Assembly (NCBI GenBank): GCA_009705435.1
Contig: WLTJ01000055.1
Location: 1-8,484 of the forward strand
DNA from: Actinomycetota bacterium
GTDB lineage: Bacteria; Actinomycetota; Acidimicrobiia; Acidimicrobiales; Ilumatobacteraceae
Length of the DNA stretch: 8,484 nt
Reading direction: 5' to 3'
Part shown: one piece after another, positions 1 through 5,823 of the stretch
Position numbering within the stretch: the first letter of the stretch is position 1
Layout: each line of letters starts with the position of its first letter
The notes under the pieces: generated by a model
The model's database searches: none
What the model saw: the letters and a program-made list of their open reading frames with translations, nothing else
What the model was told of the DNA's origin: nothing
Made by a program: the position numbers and the translations under genes

Positions 1-3
1 ACT

Positions 4-276
4 TTGTTACTGGCAATCGACGTCAGCAAGTTGGAAAACTTCATGACCGCTGGTGCCGTGGCTCCAATAGTCGTCGGACTAGTGATCTTTCGATTCGCCG
101 CCAACGCGATGATCAAAGCCTTCGTCATCATTGTGGCGTTGGCCCTTGGGGGCTTGATCTACTCGCAACGCAGTCAAATATCTGACTGCGTTGATCAAGC
201 CAAATTAGGATCCATTGAGGGAGATCAGGCTCAGTGCACAATCTTGGGATACGACTTTCAACTTGACATTCCTTGA
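4..276 (+). CDS. Small two-helix membrane protein of unknown function (start uncertain, may extend upstream of the window)
   Basis: About 90 residues when read from a TTG at base 4. The frame stays open to the window edge, so the true start may lie upstream; an internal ATG at 43 would give a 77-residue product. Two hydrophobic segments are visible, about residues 15-30 and 39-54, separated by a short stretch with R31 and K39. A polar tail of about 36 residues follows, with two cysteines (C62 in SDCVDQ and C78 in QAQC) that could form a disulfide if the tail is outside the cytoplasm. I do not recognise a named family, although small actinobacterial membrane proteins with this plan exist. The gene ends in TGA, 78 bases before the histidine phosphatase, which appears to have its own promoter, so the two need not share a transcript. 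That it is coding is likely from the helix pattern; its role is unknown. Confidence 0.6.
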   Translation: MLLAIDVSKLENFMTAGAVAPIVVGLVIFRFAANAMIKAFVIIVALALGGLIYSQRSQISDCVDQAKLGSIEGDQAQCTILGYDFQLDIP

Positions 277-342
277 GCAAGCGCTTTTAGTGACATAGAT
301 CTGCAGGAAGATCTCAAGTTCAGGAATTTCATCGCAAGCGTC

Positions 343-348
343 TAGCCT
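343..348 (+). promoter_or_regulatory. Candidate -10 box of a leaderless promoter for the histidine phosphatase gene
   Basis: TAGCCT fits the actinobacterial TANNNT -10 pattern. It ends six bases before the ATG at 355, so transcription would start at or next to the initiation codon. No Shine-Dalgarno sequence precedes that ATG. A -35 match is poor (TTCAGG at 319-324 at best). The call rests on the box, its spacing and the missing ribosome binding site. Confidence 0.4.
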
Positions 349-354
349 AAGTGC

Positions 355-984
355 ATGGAAGTAGCCCTGATCCGCCATGCAATCCCTATTCGTAAAGAAT
401 TGGTGAGTGGTGTTGCGGACCCAGAATTATCCGCGGACGGTTGTGCTCAAGCGCAACTCTTAGCTGATTATCTCTCCAAAGAATCTTTTGATGCCTTGTA
501 CGCGAGCCCAATGAAGCGTGCCCAACAAACTGCTCAAGCCGTCTCAAGCGCCTTAAATTTGCCATTGATCACTATTGACGGAGTAGCGGAATATGACCGT
601 AATAGCAGTGAATATGTCCCGGTCGAAGAACTCAAAGCGACCAATGACCCACGCTGGCAACAGATGGTCAATGGCGAATGGACGGGCTTTGAAGAAACTG
701 AAGAAGAGTTTTCTCGCGGTGTGGTGAGCACGATTGAATCGCTCATTGAGCGCCATGAATCGCAGAGGATCGCCATTGTCTGTCATGGCGGAGTGATCAA
801 TGCCTATGTCTCTCATTGTCTCGGACTGCCGAACAGCAGAGGTTTCTTTTATCCGAATTACACTTCCATCCATCGCATCGCCGCTGCACGCAGTGGTGAA
901 CGGAGCATCGTCACTCTCAACGAAACATCTCACTTGCGTTTGAGCGGATTGCCGATGGGTCTGTTTCAGAAATCGCTGAGTTAG
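355..984 (+). CDS. Histidine phosphatase superfamily protein (phosphoglycerate-mutase-like fold)
   Basis: A 209-residue enzyme of the histidine phosphatase superfamily, whose members move or remove phosphate through a phospho-histidine intermediate. The N-terminal catalytic motif is LIRHA, with R7 and nucleophile H8; it reads RHA where RHG is usual. The other expected active-site residues are present: R55 in SPMKRAQQTA, a probable acid E79 in VAEYDR, and H144 in the second motif VCHGGV. Length is typical of the small cytosolic phosphatase branch and there is no signal peptide. The substrate cannot be named: related proteins act on sugar phosphates, nucleotide or cofactor intermediates, or phosphoproteins. 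It is followed 18 bases later by the M18 aminopeptidase on the same strand, so co-transcription is possible. The ATG at 355 is chosen because the catalytic motif begins five residues later and a -10-like box sits just upstream. Confidence 0.88.
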   Translation: MEVALIRHAIPIRKELVSGVADPELSADGCAQAQLLADYLSKESFDALYASPMKRAQQTAQAVSSALNLPLITIDGVAEYDRNSSEYVPVEELKATNDPRWQQMVNGEWTGFEETEEEFSRGVVSTIESLIERHESQRIAIVCHGGVINAYVSHCLGLPNSRGFFYPNYTSIHRIAAARSGERSIVTLNETSHLRLSGLPMGLFQKSLS

Positions 985-987
985 TGA

Positions 988-993
988 TCTAAT
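988..993 (+). promoter_or_regulatory. Possible -10 box for the M18 aminopeptidase gene (leaderless-type spacing)
   Basis: TCTAAT lies nine bases before the ATG at 1003, just after the stop codon of the phosphatase gene. The 18-base gap has no Shine-Dalgarno sequence, so the aminopeptidase may have a leaderless transcript in addition to, or instead of, read-through from upstream. The box departs from TANNNT at its second base, so this is weaker than the sites at 343 and 5124. Confidence 0.25.
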
Positions 994-1002
994 GGCCTAG
1001 TT

Positions 1003-2304
1003 ATGAACACCTCCAGACCCCGCCAAGATCCACTGTTCTCACCTCAAGCCGATGTTGCTGGTCTTATGCGCCACCTTGATGCTTGCGTTTCACCTAGTCA
1101 CGCAGTTGATTACTGTGGCACACAACTTCGCCTTGCAGGTTTCCAAGAGGTGTCCTTCTCCAACCTCGGAAGGGCTCTCCCCAACTGTGGCTTCATTGCC
1201 GAGTCCGGACTTCTTCTGGCATGGGATAACTCCTCCAAGAATTTCTCTCATTTCCGAATCGTCGGGGCGCACACAGATTCTCCCTGTCTGAAAGTTAAAC
1301 CTCTTCCAGACGCTGGCAACTTTGGTTGGCGACAACTCGGCGTAGAAATTTACGGAGGGATACTCAGTAATTCCTGGCTTGACCGGGATTTAGGCGTTGC
1401 AGGACGTGTTGTTTTATCGGATCATTCTGTGGCTCTCGTACGAGTCGACGAAGCGGTGGCGCGCATTCCACAGTTAGCCATTCATCTCGATCGTGATGTC
1501 AATGAGAGAGGACTCATTCTTGACAAGCAGATTCATCTGATGCCGATATGGGGCTTAGGAGATTCAACAGAGGGCCATTTCAAAGAATGGTTGAGCAGCA
1601 AAATTGGGGTCGGCTCGTCTCAAATTGTGAGTTGGGATCTTGGCTTATATGACCTCACACCAGCATCTCTCTTGGGATCAGATTCATCACTCATCGCAAG
1701 TGGACGCTTAGACAACCAAGTTTCCTGTTGGGCGGCCATTGAAGGGTTGATCGCTGCAAAAACACGAGGCGATAACTCAACTAACTGTTCTGTTGTGGCC
1801 CTTTTTGATCACGAAGAAGTGGGTTCGCAAAGTACGCATGGGGCTGCGGGCCCACGCCTGCAATGGCTCCTTGAGTCCCTGAGCGCTGCCAATAAAAAAT
1901 CATTCCATGAAGTTTTAGCTGCCTCGCATTGCATCTCGGCTGATAACGCACATGCAGTGCACCCCAACTATCCAGAACGCCACGATCCACAACATCGACC
2001 ACTTCCAAATCTTGGCCCAGTGCTCAAGAGCAACGCCAATCAACGCTTTGCCACATCGCCCGAGTCAGCAGCTGTCTTTATCGAAGCCTGCACAGCAGCC
2101 GACGTACCATACCAATACTTCGTCTCCAAGAACACAATGCCATGCGGATCAACCATTGGTCCGATCACGTCAACTCAATTGGGAATACCTACCGTGGATG
2201 TTGGTGTGGCTCAATTGTCAATGCATTCAGCGCGTGAACTGTGTGGGGCACTGGATCCTCTCTTGTTCACTCAAACGCTGGCTCATTATTTCGTTGCTGA
2301 GTGA
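1003..2304 (+). CDS. M18 family zinc aminopeptidase (aspartyl aminopeptidase type)
   Basis: A 433-residue cytosolic metallopeptidase of family M18, which removes N-terminal residues (often acidic ones) from peptides and forms large tetrahedral oligomers in characterised members. The family's motifs are present in order: GAHTDSP with zinc ligand H90, GWRQLGVEIYGG and SWLDRDLGVAGRV at about 108-136, RLDNQ with bridging D237, DHEEVGS with catalytic and metal-binding E271/E272, SADNAHAVHPNY with D314, the MPCGSTIGP loop at 379-387, and MHSARE with H408. Length matches bacterial ApeB/PepC-type members, so it is complete. It probably works in intracellular peptide turnover. Its last 19 bases overlap the 3' end of the convergent plsC-type gene, and a strong hairpin begins two bases after its stop. 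Family assignment is secure; substrate preference is inferred from the family. Confidence 0.96.
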   Translation: MNTSRPRQDPLFSPQADVAGLMRHLDACVSPSHAVDYCGTQLRLAGFQEVSFSNLGRALPNCGFIAESGLLLAWDNSSKNFSHFRIVGAHTDSPCLKVKPLPDAGNFGWRQLGVEIYGGILSNSWLDRDLGVAGRVVLSDHSVALVRVDEAVARIPQLAIHLDRDVNERGLILDKQIHLMPIWGLGDSTEGHFKEWLSSKIGVGSSQIVSWDLGLYDLTPASLLGSDSSLIASGRLDNQVSCWAAIEGLIAAKTRGDNSTNCSVVALFDHEEVGSQSTHGAAGPRLQWLLESLSAANKKSFHEVLAASHCISADNAHAVHPNYPERHDPQHRPLPNLGPVLKSNANQRFATSPESAAVFIEACTAADVPYQYFVSKNTMPCGSTIGPITSTQLGIPTVDVGVAQLSMHSARELCGALDPLLFTQTLAHYFVAE

Positions 2305-2975
2305 GAGGCCTTACTTTGAGCGGCATCAAATAAGGTCTGAAGCTCTCGCTGAAGCTGAGCTGACACTTCTTTGACTGCTGATCGCGGCATCCGACCGTCG
2401 ACGGTATTTGGCACTTGAATAGGGGCGCCTATGATCACGACCAACTTCCTTGGATAGATGAATTTTGCACCCTTCCCCATCACTCGCTCACTTCCACCAA
2501 TACCCACAGGGATGATTGGTACTCCTGCTTTGCAAGCCACATAAGCCGCACCGTCCATCAGCGGTTGCACTGTAGGTCCAGATTTGCGCTCACCTTCAGG
2601 GAAAAGCACAAGAGGTTCACCAGATTGCAGAGCCTTGATGGAGCGCAAAATCGCCTCACGGTCTGCCGAGCCCCTCGTCACGGGAAAGGCCCCTAAAGAA
2701 GTGACAATCCAGCGCAGGGGTTGGCTCTTCCAGAGAGAATCTTTTCCCATGAAGCGCATCCTGCGTCGGGTGCAAGATGAAGCGATAGGAGTATCTAAGA
2801 AACTGCGATGCACGGGTGCCAAAACAAACGCACCTTGCTCAGGAATGTTCTCTTGGCCTGTGAGAGACATTCGGCAATAGGTGCGACAAAAAATTGAGAC
2901 CGTCGTGCGTACACCTGCGTAAAAAACTCGAACCCCTATCGCGTCTGCAGCGAGATGTGAATCAACTTCACTCAC
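2286..2975 (-). CDS. 1-acyl-sn-glycerol-3-phosphate acyltransferase family protein (PlsC type)
   Basis: A 229-residue member of the PlsC/LPLAT acyltransferase family, which transfers a fatty acyl group to lysophosphatidic acid or a related acceptor at the inner face of the membrane. The four family blocks are present in order: HRSFLD (H56 and D61, the HX4D catalytic pair), FPVTRG at 97-102, LFPEGER with the FPEG acceptor-binding motif at 125-128, and GVPIIPVGIGG at 151-161. Translation starts at a GTG whose GTGA overlaps the TGA stop of cmk, and GAGGGG eight bases upstream is a good Shine-Dalgarno sequence, so the two genes are coupled. It ends the guaB1-cmk-plsC block and overlaps the M18 gene tail to tail by 19 bp. 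The enzyme may be the housekeeping PlsC or a paralogue acting on another lysolipid; this cannot be told from one copy. Confidence 0.93.
   Translation of the reverse strand: MSEVDSHLAADAIGVRVFYAGVRTTVSIFCRTYCRMSLTGQENIPEQGAFVLAPVHRSFLDTPIASSCTRRRMRFMGKDSLWKSQPLRWIVTSLGAFPVTRGSADREAILRSIKALQSGEPLVLFPEGERKSGPTVQPLMDGAAYVACKAGVPIIPVGIGGSERVMGKGAKFIYPRKLVVIIGAPIQVPNTVDGRMPRSAVKEVSAQLQRELQTLFDAAQSKASHSATK
2306..2338 (+). terminator. Candidate hairpin terminator or 3'-end stabiliser after the M18 gene, inside the plsC-type ORF
   Basis: Bases 2306-2313 (AGGCCTTA) plus 2315-2319 (TTTGA) pair with 2326-2330 (TCAAA) plus 2331-2338 (TAAGGTCT). This gives 13 pairs, including one G-T wobble, with one bulged C at 2314 and a six-base loop GCGGCA. 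The arm begins two bases after the M18 stop codon. No T-run follows on either strand, so a classical intrinsic terminator is not shown; actinobacterial terminators often lack the T tract. The same hairpin lies in the last codons of the minus-strand gene and could serve both transcripts. Confidence 0.4.
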
Positions 2976-3625
2976 GACAACTTCCCCTCAACAAGACTGA
3001 CGATTTGTTGCACAATATCAACCACATGACGGCCACTCGTGTCGATCAGTACAGATCCCTCAGCCTCCCGAAGAGGACTATCTGCACGTGTTGAGTCCAA
3101 TAAATCCCGTTCGCTGATCAGTCTTTCAACTTCATCAACATCTCCGCCAATCTCAGCAACTCTCCGTCCAGCGCGAACTCGTGGCGTGGCCGTGAGGTAG
3201 ACCTTCAACGTCGCGTCGGGAAACACAACAGAGCCAATATCCCGACCCTCCACTACACCTCCCCCGCGCTCGGATGTCCAGGCACGCTGCCTGCTACGTA
3301 AGTTGGCACGTACAAGTGGATTCGTGGCGATCACGCTGGCCGCCTTCGTCACAGCAGGAGTTCTGATATCAACGGTGACATCAACGCCGTCAGCGATTAC
3401 CTGATTTTCCAATACTTCCATAGAAAGGATTTCACATAAGGCTCCAACTTGTTCAATATCACTTGGATCGACTCCTAGACGGAGCACCGTACTTGTGACT
3501 GCACGAAACATCGCCCCGGTGTCCAAGTACTGCAACTTCATCGCATGGGCTAAAGCCTTGGCTATGGTTGATTTGCCCGCACCAGCCGGACCGTCAATTG
3601 CGATAATCACCCGCGCGTCAGACAC
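2972..3625 (-). CDS. cmk: (d)CMP kinase (cytidylate kinase)
   Basis: Phosphorylates CMP and dCMP to the diphosphates with ATP, an essential pyrimidine salvage step. From the GTG at 3625 the protein has 217 residues. It shows the P-loop GPAGAGKST at 12-20, the CMP-binding LDTGAMFRA at 34-42, VEGRDIGSVVFPDA at 125-138 with R128 and D129, and the family signature DSTRADSPL at 177-185. An ATG at 3664 would add 13 residues (MTRVVLWGLVGNS) but lies 35 bases inside guaB1, and family proteins usually begin shortly before the VIIAIDGPAG strand. The GTG is four bases after the guaB1 stop and is preferred, although neither start has a strong Shine-Dalgarno sequence. The TGA stop overlaps the GTG of the plsC-type gene. 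It is the middle gene of a tightly packed block, probably transcribed from the guaB1 promoter. Confidence 0.95.
   Translation of the reverse strand: MSDARVIIAIDGPAGAGKSTIAKALAHAMKLQYLDTGAMFRAVTSTVLRLGVDPSDIEQVGALCEILSMEVLENQVIADGVDVTVDIRTPAVTKAASVIATNPLVRANLRSRQRAWTSERGGGVVEGRDIGSVVFPDATLKVYLTATPRVRAGRRVAEIGGDVDEVERLISERDLLDSTRADSPLREAEGSVLIDTSGRHVVDIVQQIVSLVEGKLS
2984..2989 (-). promoter_or_regulatory. Shine-Dalgarno sequence fixing the GTG start of the plsC-type gene
   Basis: The minus strand reads GAGGGG eight bases before the GTG at 2975. This supports initiation at the GTG within the GTGA overlap, rather than at a later internal codon. Confidence 0.6.
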
Positions 3626-3629
3626 AGAA

Positions 3630-5069
3630 TTACCAACTAGTCCCCACAGGACGACCCTCGTCATAGCCAGTTGAACTTTGAATGCCTACGGTTGCCCGTT
3701 GATGAAACTCTTCATTGGTGTTAGCGCCTGCGTACGTAAATGAACTGCGAACACCAGCCACGATTTGGTCAATGATGTCTTCAACTCCTGGCCGCTCGGG
3801 ATCTAAATACATCCGCGATGTAGAAATCCCTTCTTCAAACAATTCTTTACTGGCCCGATCGAAGAGACCTTCTCGACGCGTTCTGTTACGTACCGCTCGA
3901 TTTGAAGCCATGCCAAAATTCTCTTTGTACAGACGCCCATCCGGATCGCGCAGAGTATCTGCAGCGGATTCGTAAGTTCCTGCGAGCCAAGAGCCGAACA
4001 TCACGTTGCCTGCACCCGCCGCCAGCGCTAGTGCCACATCACGCGGATAACGAATGCCCCCATCAGCCCACACTGAAGCACCCAAACGTCGGGCTTCTTG
4101 AGAGCACTCAAGCACTGCTGAAAACTGTGGGCGTCCCACGCCCGTCATCATGCGAGTTGTACACATCGCTCCGGGGCCGACACCCACCTTGACAATATTT
4201 GCACCTGCATTCACGAGATCGCGAGTCCCACTGGCTGTCACGACATTACCTGCGACGATAATTGCGTTGGGTGCTGATGCCCGTGCTGCCTGCACGGCCT
4301 CAAGCATGCGTGACTGATGTCCATGTGCTGTGTCAACGACGAGAACATCCACTCCCATCTCGTGTAACACTTTTGCTTTGTGTGCTGGATCGCCATTGAC
4401 CCCAATCGCTACAGAGGTGAGGAACTGACCATCCGAGTTCAAGGCTGCTCGGTAGAGCGTTGACCGCAATGCGCCTCGACGAGTGACACAGCCGATTAAG
4501 CGACCTTCAGCATTGGTGACCGGAGCAGCGGTCAGACGTTGTCCCGACAACAAATGAAAGATTTCCTCAAGATCTGTACCCTCTTTGATACAAAGCAGAT
4601 CAGTGGACATCACATTATGTAACTGAGTGAAACGGTCGTAACCTGCCGCATCTGCCTCGGTAAAAATTCCAAGTGGATGATCTAATTCATCGGTCACAAT
4701 CACCACGCCATGTGCCCGTTTATGAATCAAACTCAGAGCTTCACCAACCGTGTCGGTGCGCGAGAGGGTGATGGGTGTCTCATAAATAGGATGCCGACTC
4801 TTCACAAAGTTGACCACCGCACTGATGACATCAAGGGGAATATCCTGTGGGAGCACGACTAAGCCGCCGCGACGTGAGACGGTTTCTGCCATTCTACGAC
4901 CAGCAACCGCTGTCATATTTGCCACAACGACGGGGATCGTCGTACCAATCCCATCCGATGTGGAGAGATCCACATCTAAGCGTGATCCGATATTTGACAT
5001 GCTGGGGACCATAAAGACATCGCTGTACGTGAGGTCATAGGAAGGCGACAAGTCATTTAGGAATTTCAT
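3630..5069 (-). CDS. guaB1: GuaB1 family IMP dehydrogenase-related protein, probable GMP reductase
   Basis: A 479-residue member of the IMPDH/GMPR family. It has an N-terminal YSDVFMVP strand, two CBS repeats at about 94-205 inserted in the TIM barrel, VVDTAHGH with D246, the catalytic cysteine loop GPGAMCTTR with C303, WADGGIR at 334-340, and the GMAS motif at 386-389. IMPDH makes XMP from IMP; the separate GuaB1 branch of actinobacteria carries CBS domains but has been reported in mycobacteria to act as a GMP reductase, returning GMP to IMP. That activity is inferred here from overall resemblance to GuaB1, not proven by residues. The ATG at 5069 is chosen over one nine codons upstream because GGAGGA lies nine bases before it and the product then begins like the family. 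It heads the block with cmk and the plsC-type gene, so nucleotide balance is the likely theme. Confidence 0.9.
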   Translation of the reverse strand: MKFLNDLSPSYDLTYSDVFMVPSMSNIGSRLDVDLSTSDGIGTTIPVVVANMTAVAGRRMAETVSRRGGLVVLPQDIPLDVISAVVNFVKSRHPIYETPITLSRTDTVGEALSLIHKRAHGVVIVTDELDHPLGIFTEADAAGYDRFTQLHNVMSTDLLCIKEGTDLEEIFHLLSGQRLTAAPVTNAEGRLIGCVTRRGALRSTLYRAALNSDGQFLTSVAIGVNGDPAHKAKVLHEMGVDVLVVDTAHGHQSRMLEAVQAARASAPNAIIVAGNVVTASGTRDLVNAGANIVKVGVGPGAMCTTRMMTGVGRPQFSAVLECSQEARRLGASVWADGGIRYPRDVALALAAGAGNVMFGSWLAGTYESAADTLRDPDGRLYKENFGMASNRAVRNRTRREGLFDRASKELFEEGISTSRMYLDPERPGVEDIIDQIVAGVRSSFTYAGANTNEEFHQRATVGIQSSTGYDEGRPVGTSW

Positions 5070-5078
5070 GTGTCTACA

Positions 5079-5084
5079 TCCTCC
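5079..5084 (-). promoter_or_regulatory. Shine-Dalgarno sequence fixing the guaB1 start
   Basis: The minus strand reads GGAGGA, a near-perfect anti-16S match, ending nine bases before the ATG at 5069. The alternative ATG at 5096 would place this site inside the coding sequence, so the shorter protein is favoured. Confidence 0.7.
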
Positions 5085-5112
5085 GTTGCTACCCATACAC
5101 GAGTGCGCAATC

Positions 5113-5118
5113 AGGCTA
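5113..5118 (-). promoter_or_regulatory. Candidate -10 box for the guaB1-cmk-plsC block
   Basis: The minus strand reads TAGCCT, a TANNNT match identical to the box at 343-348. Transcription would start near 5106, giving a leader of roughly 37 bases that contains the guaB1 Shine-Dalgarno sequence. The -35 match is weak (TTCATC, 17 bases upstream). Confidence 0.35.
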
Positions 5119-5123
5119 GGGGC

Positions 5124-5129
5124 TAACTT
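5124..5129 (+). promoter_or_regulatory. Candidate -10 box of a leaderless promoter for the alpha/beta hydrolase-sua5 pair
   Basis: TAACTT matches TANNNT and ends seven bases before the ATG at 5137, with no Shine-Dalgarno sequence between. The transcript would begin at or next to the start codon. No -35 element is evident at 5101-5106. Confidence 0.45.
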
Positions 5130-5136
5130 GGTCTAG

Positions 5137-5823
5137 ATGAAGCATCCAATCGTTCTTGTTCATGGCTGGGGTGGCTCCTTCTCGACAACGTGGAAATCTA
5201 GTGGCTTCGCCGATCTCCTTGAAGACGCCGGCAGAACTGTCATCGGTGTCGACCTATTGGGACATGGCCAGGCTCCAAAACCTCATTCCCCTGAGGCTTA
5301 CGCAGACCTCACTGAGCGAATTTTACAAGTCATGCCTCCTGAGCCAGTGGACCTCATTGGCTTCTCCCTCGGCGCAATTACCCTTTTGCGTTTAGCCATC
5401 GAACATCCTGATCGGGTGAAAAGTTTGGTCCTAGCGGGAATCGGGAGAAATGTCATTGAGGCTGATAGTCAAGATTCGCACCGTTTGATCGTTGACGCCC
5501 TTGAAGGTCATTTGACCGAAGAGAATAATCTTGCACGCCTTTTCGTGCAGTATGCCGAGCAACCAGGCAATGACAAAATCGCACTCACGGCGATCATGAA
5601 ACGCCAGCGTGATCCTTACACGGTGAAAGAATTAGCAAAGATAACTTGTCCAGTTCTAGTGGTTATCGGCGACAAAGATTTCGCTGGCCCAGGTGACGGT
5701 TTGGTGGCCATGTTGCCCAATGCGCGTTTAGTGTCCTTACGAAATGTGGATCACTTTGCGACCACCGAAAATTTCGGATTCTTTGATGCGGCTTTTGATT
5801 TCTTAGGTGTGGATGTGTCATGA
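5137..5823 (+). CDS. Alpha/beta-fold hydrolase of unknown substrate
   Basis: A 228-residue single-domain alpha/beta hydrolase. The oxyanion-hole motif HGWGGS is at 9-14, DLLGHG at 39-44, and the nucleophile elbow GFSLG at 75-79 places the serine at S77. The acid is probably D181 in GDKDFAGP (D179 is the alternative) and the base is H206 in NVDHFATT, so the triad looks complete. A short helical cap lies between about 105 and 160. It is cytosolic, with no signal peptide. Such proteins include esterases, thioesterases, C-C hydrolases and MenH-like enzymes; nothing here distinguishes them. Its stop overlaps the start of the Sua5 gene as ATGA, which implies coupled translation and possibly matched dosage. 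The ATG at 5137 is favoured because the motif HGWGG follows directly and a -10 box sits just upstream. Confidence 0.9.
   Translation: MKHPIVLVHGWGGSFSTTWKSSGFADLLEDAGRTVIGVDLLGHGQAPKPHSPEAYADLTERILQVMPPEPVDLIGFSLGAITLLRLAIEHPDRVKSLVLAGIGRNVIEADSQDSHRLIVDALEGHLTEENNLARLFVQYAEQPGNDKIALTAIMKRQRDPYTVKELAKITCPVLVVIGDKDFAGPGDGLVAMLPNARLVSLRNVDHFATTENFGFFDAAFDFLGVDVS

Noticed and set aside
297..314. Six-base-pair hairpin AGATCT-GCAGGA-AGATCT after the small membrane protein gene
   Set aside because: The stem is short, does not extend, and is not followed by a T-run. AGATCT is itself a palindrome, so a chance repeat is a sufficient explanation.
553..933. Antisense open frame of about 126 codons opposite the histidine phosphatase
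   Set aside because: It has no recognisable motifs and is the shadow of a gene with a complete set of catalytic residues.
1952..2374. Plus-strand open frame of about 140 codons across the M18/plsC junction
   Set aside because: Its sequence is low-complexity and unlike any protein, and it runs out of frame with the M18 gene, whose motifs continue to the end.
3626..3664. Upstream ATG start for cmk
   Set aside because: It would add 13 residues not expected in the family, lies inside guaB1 and has no ribosome binding site. It cannot be fully excluded.
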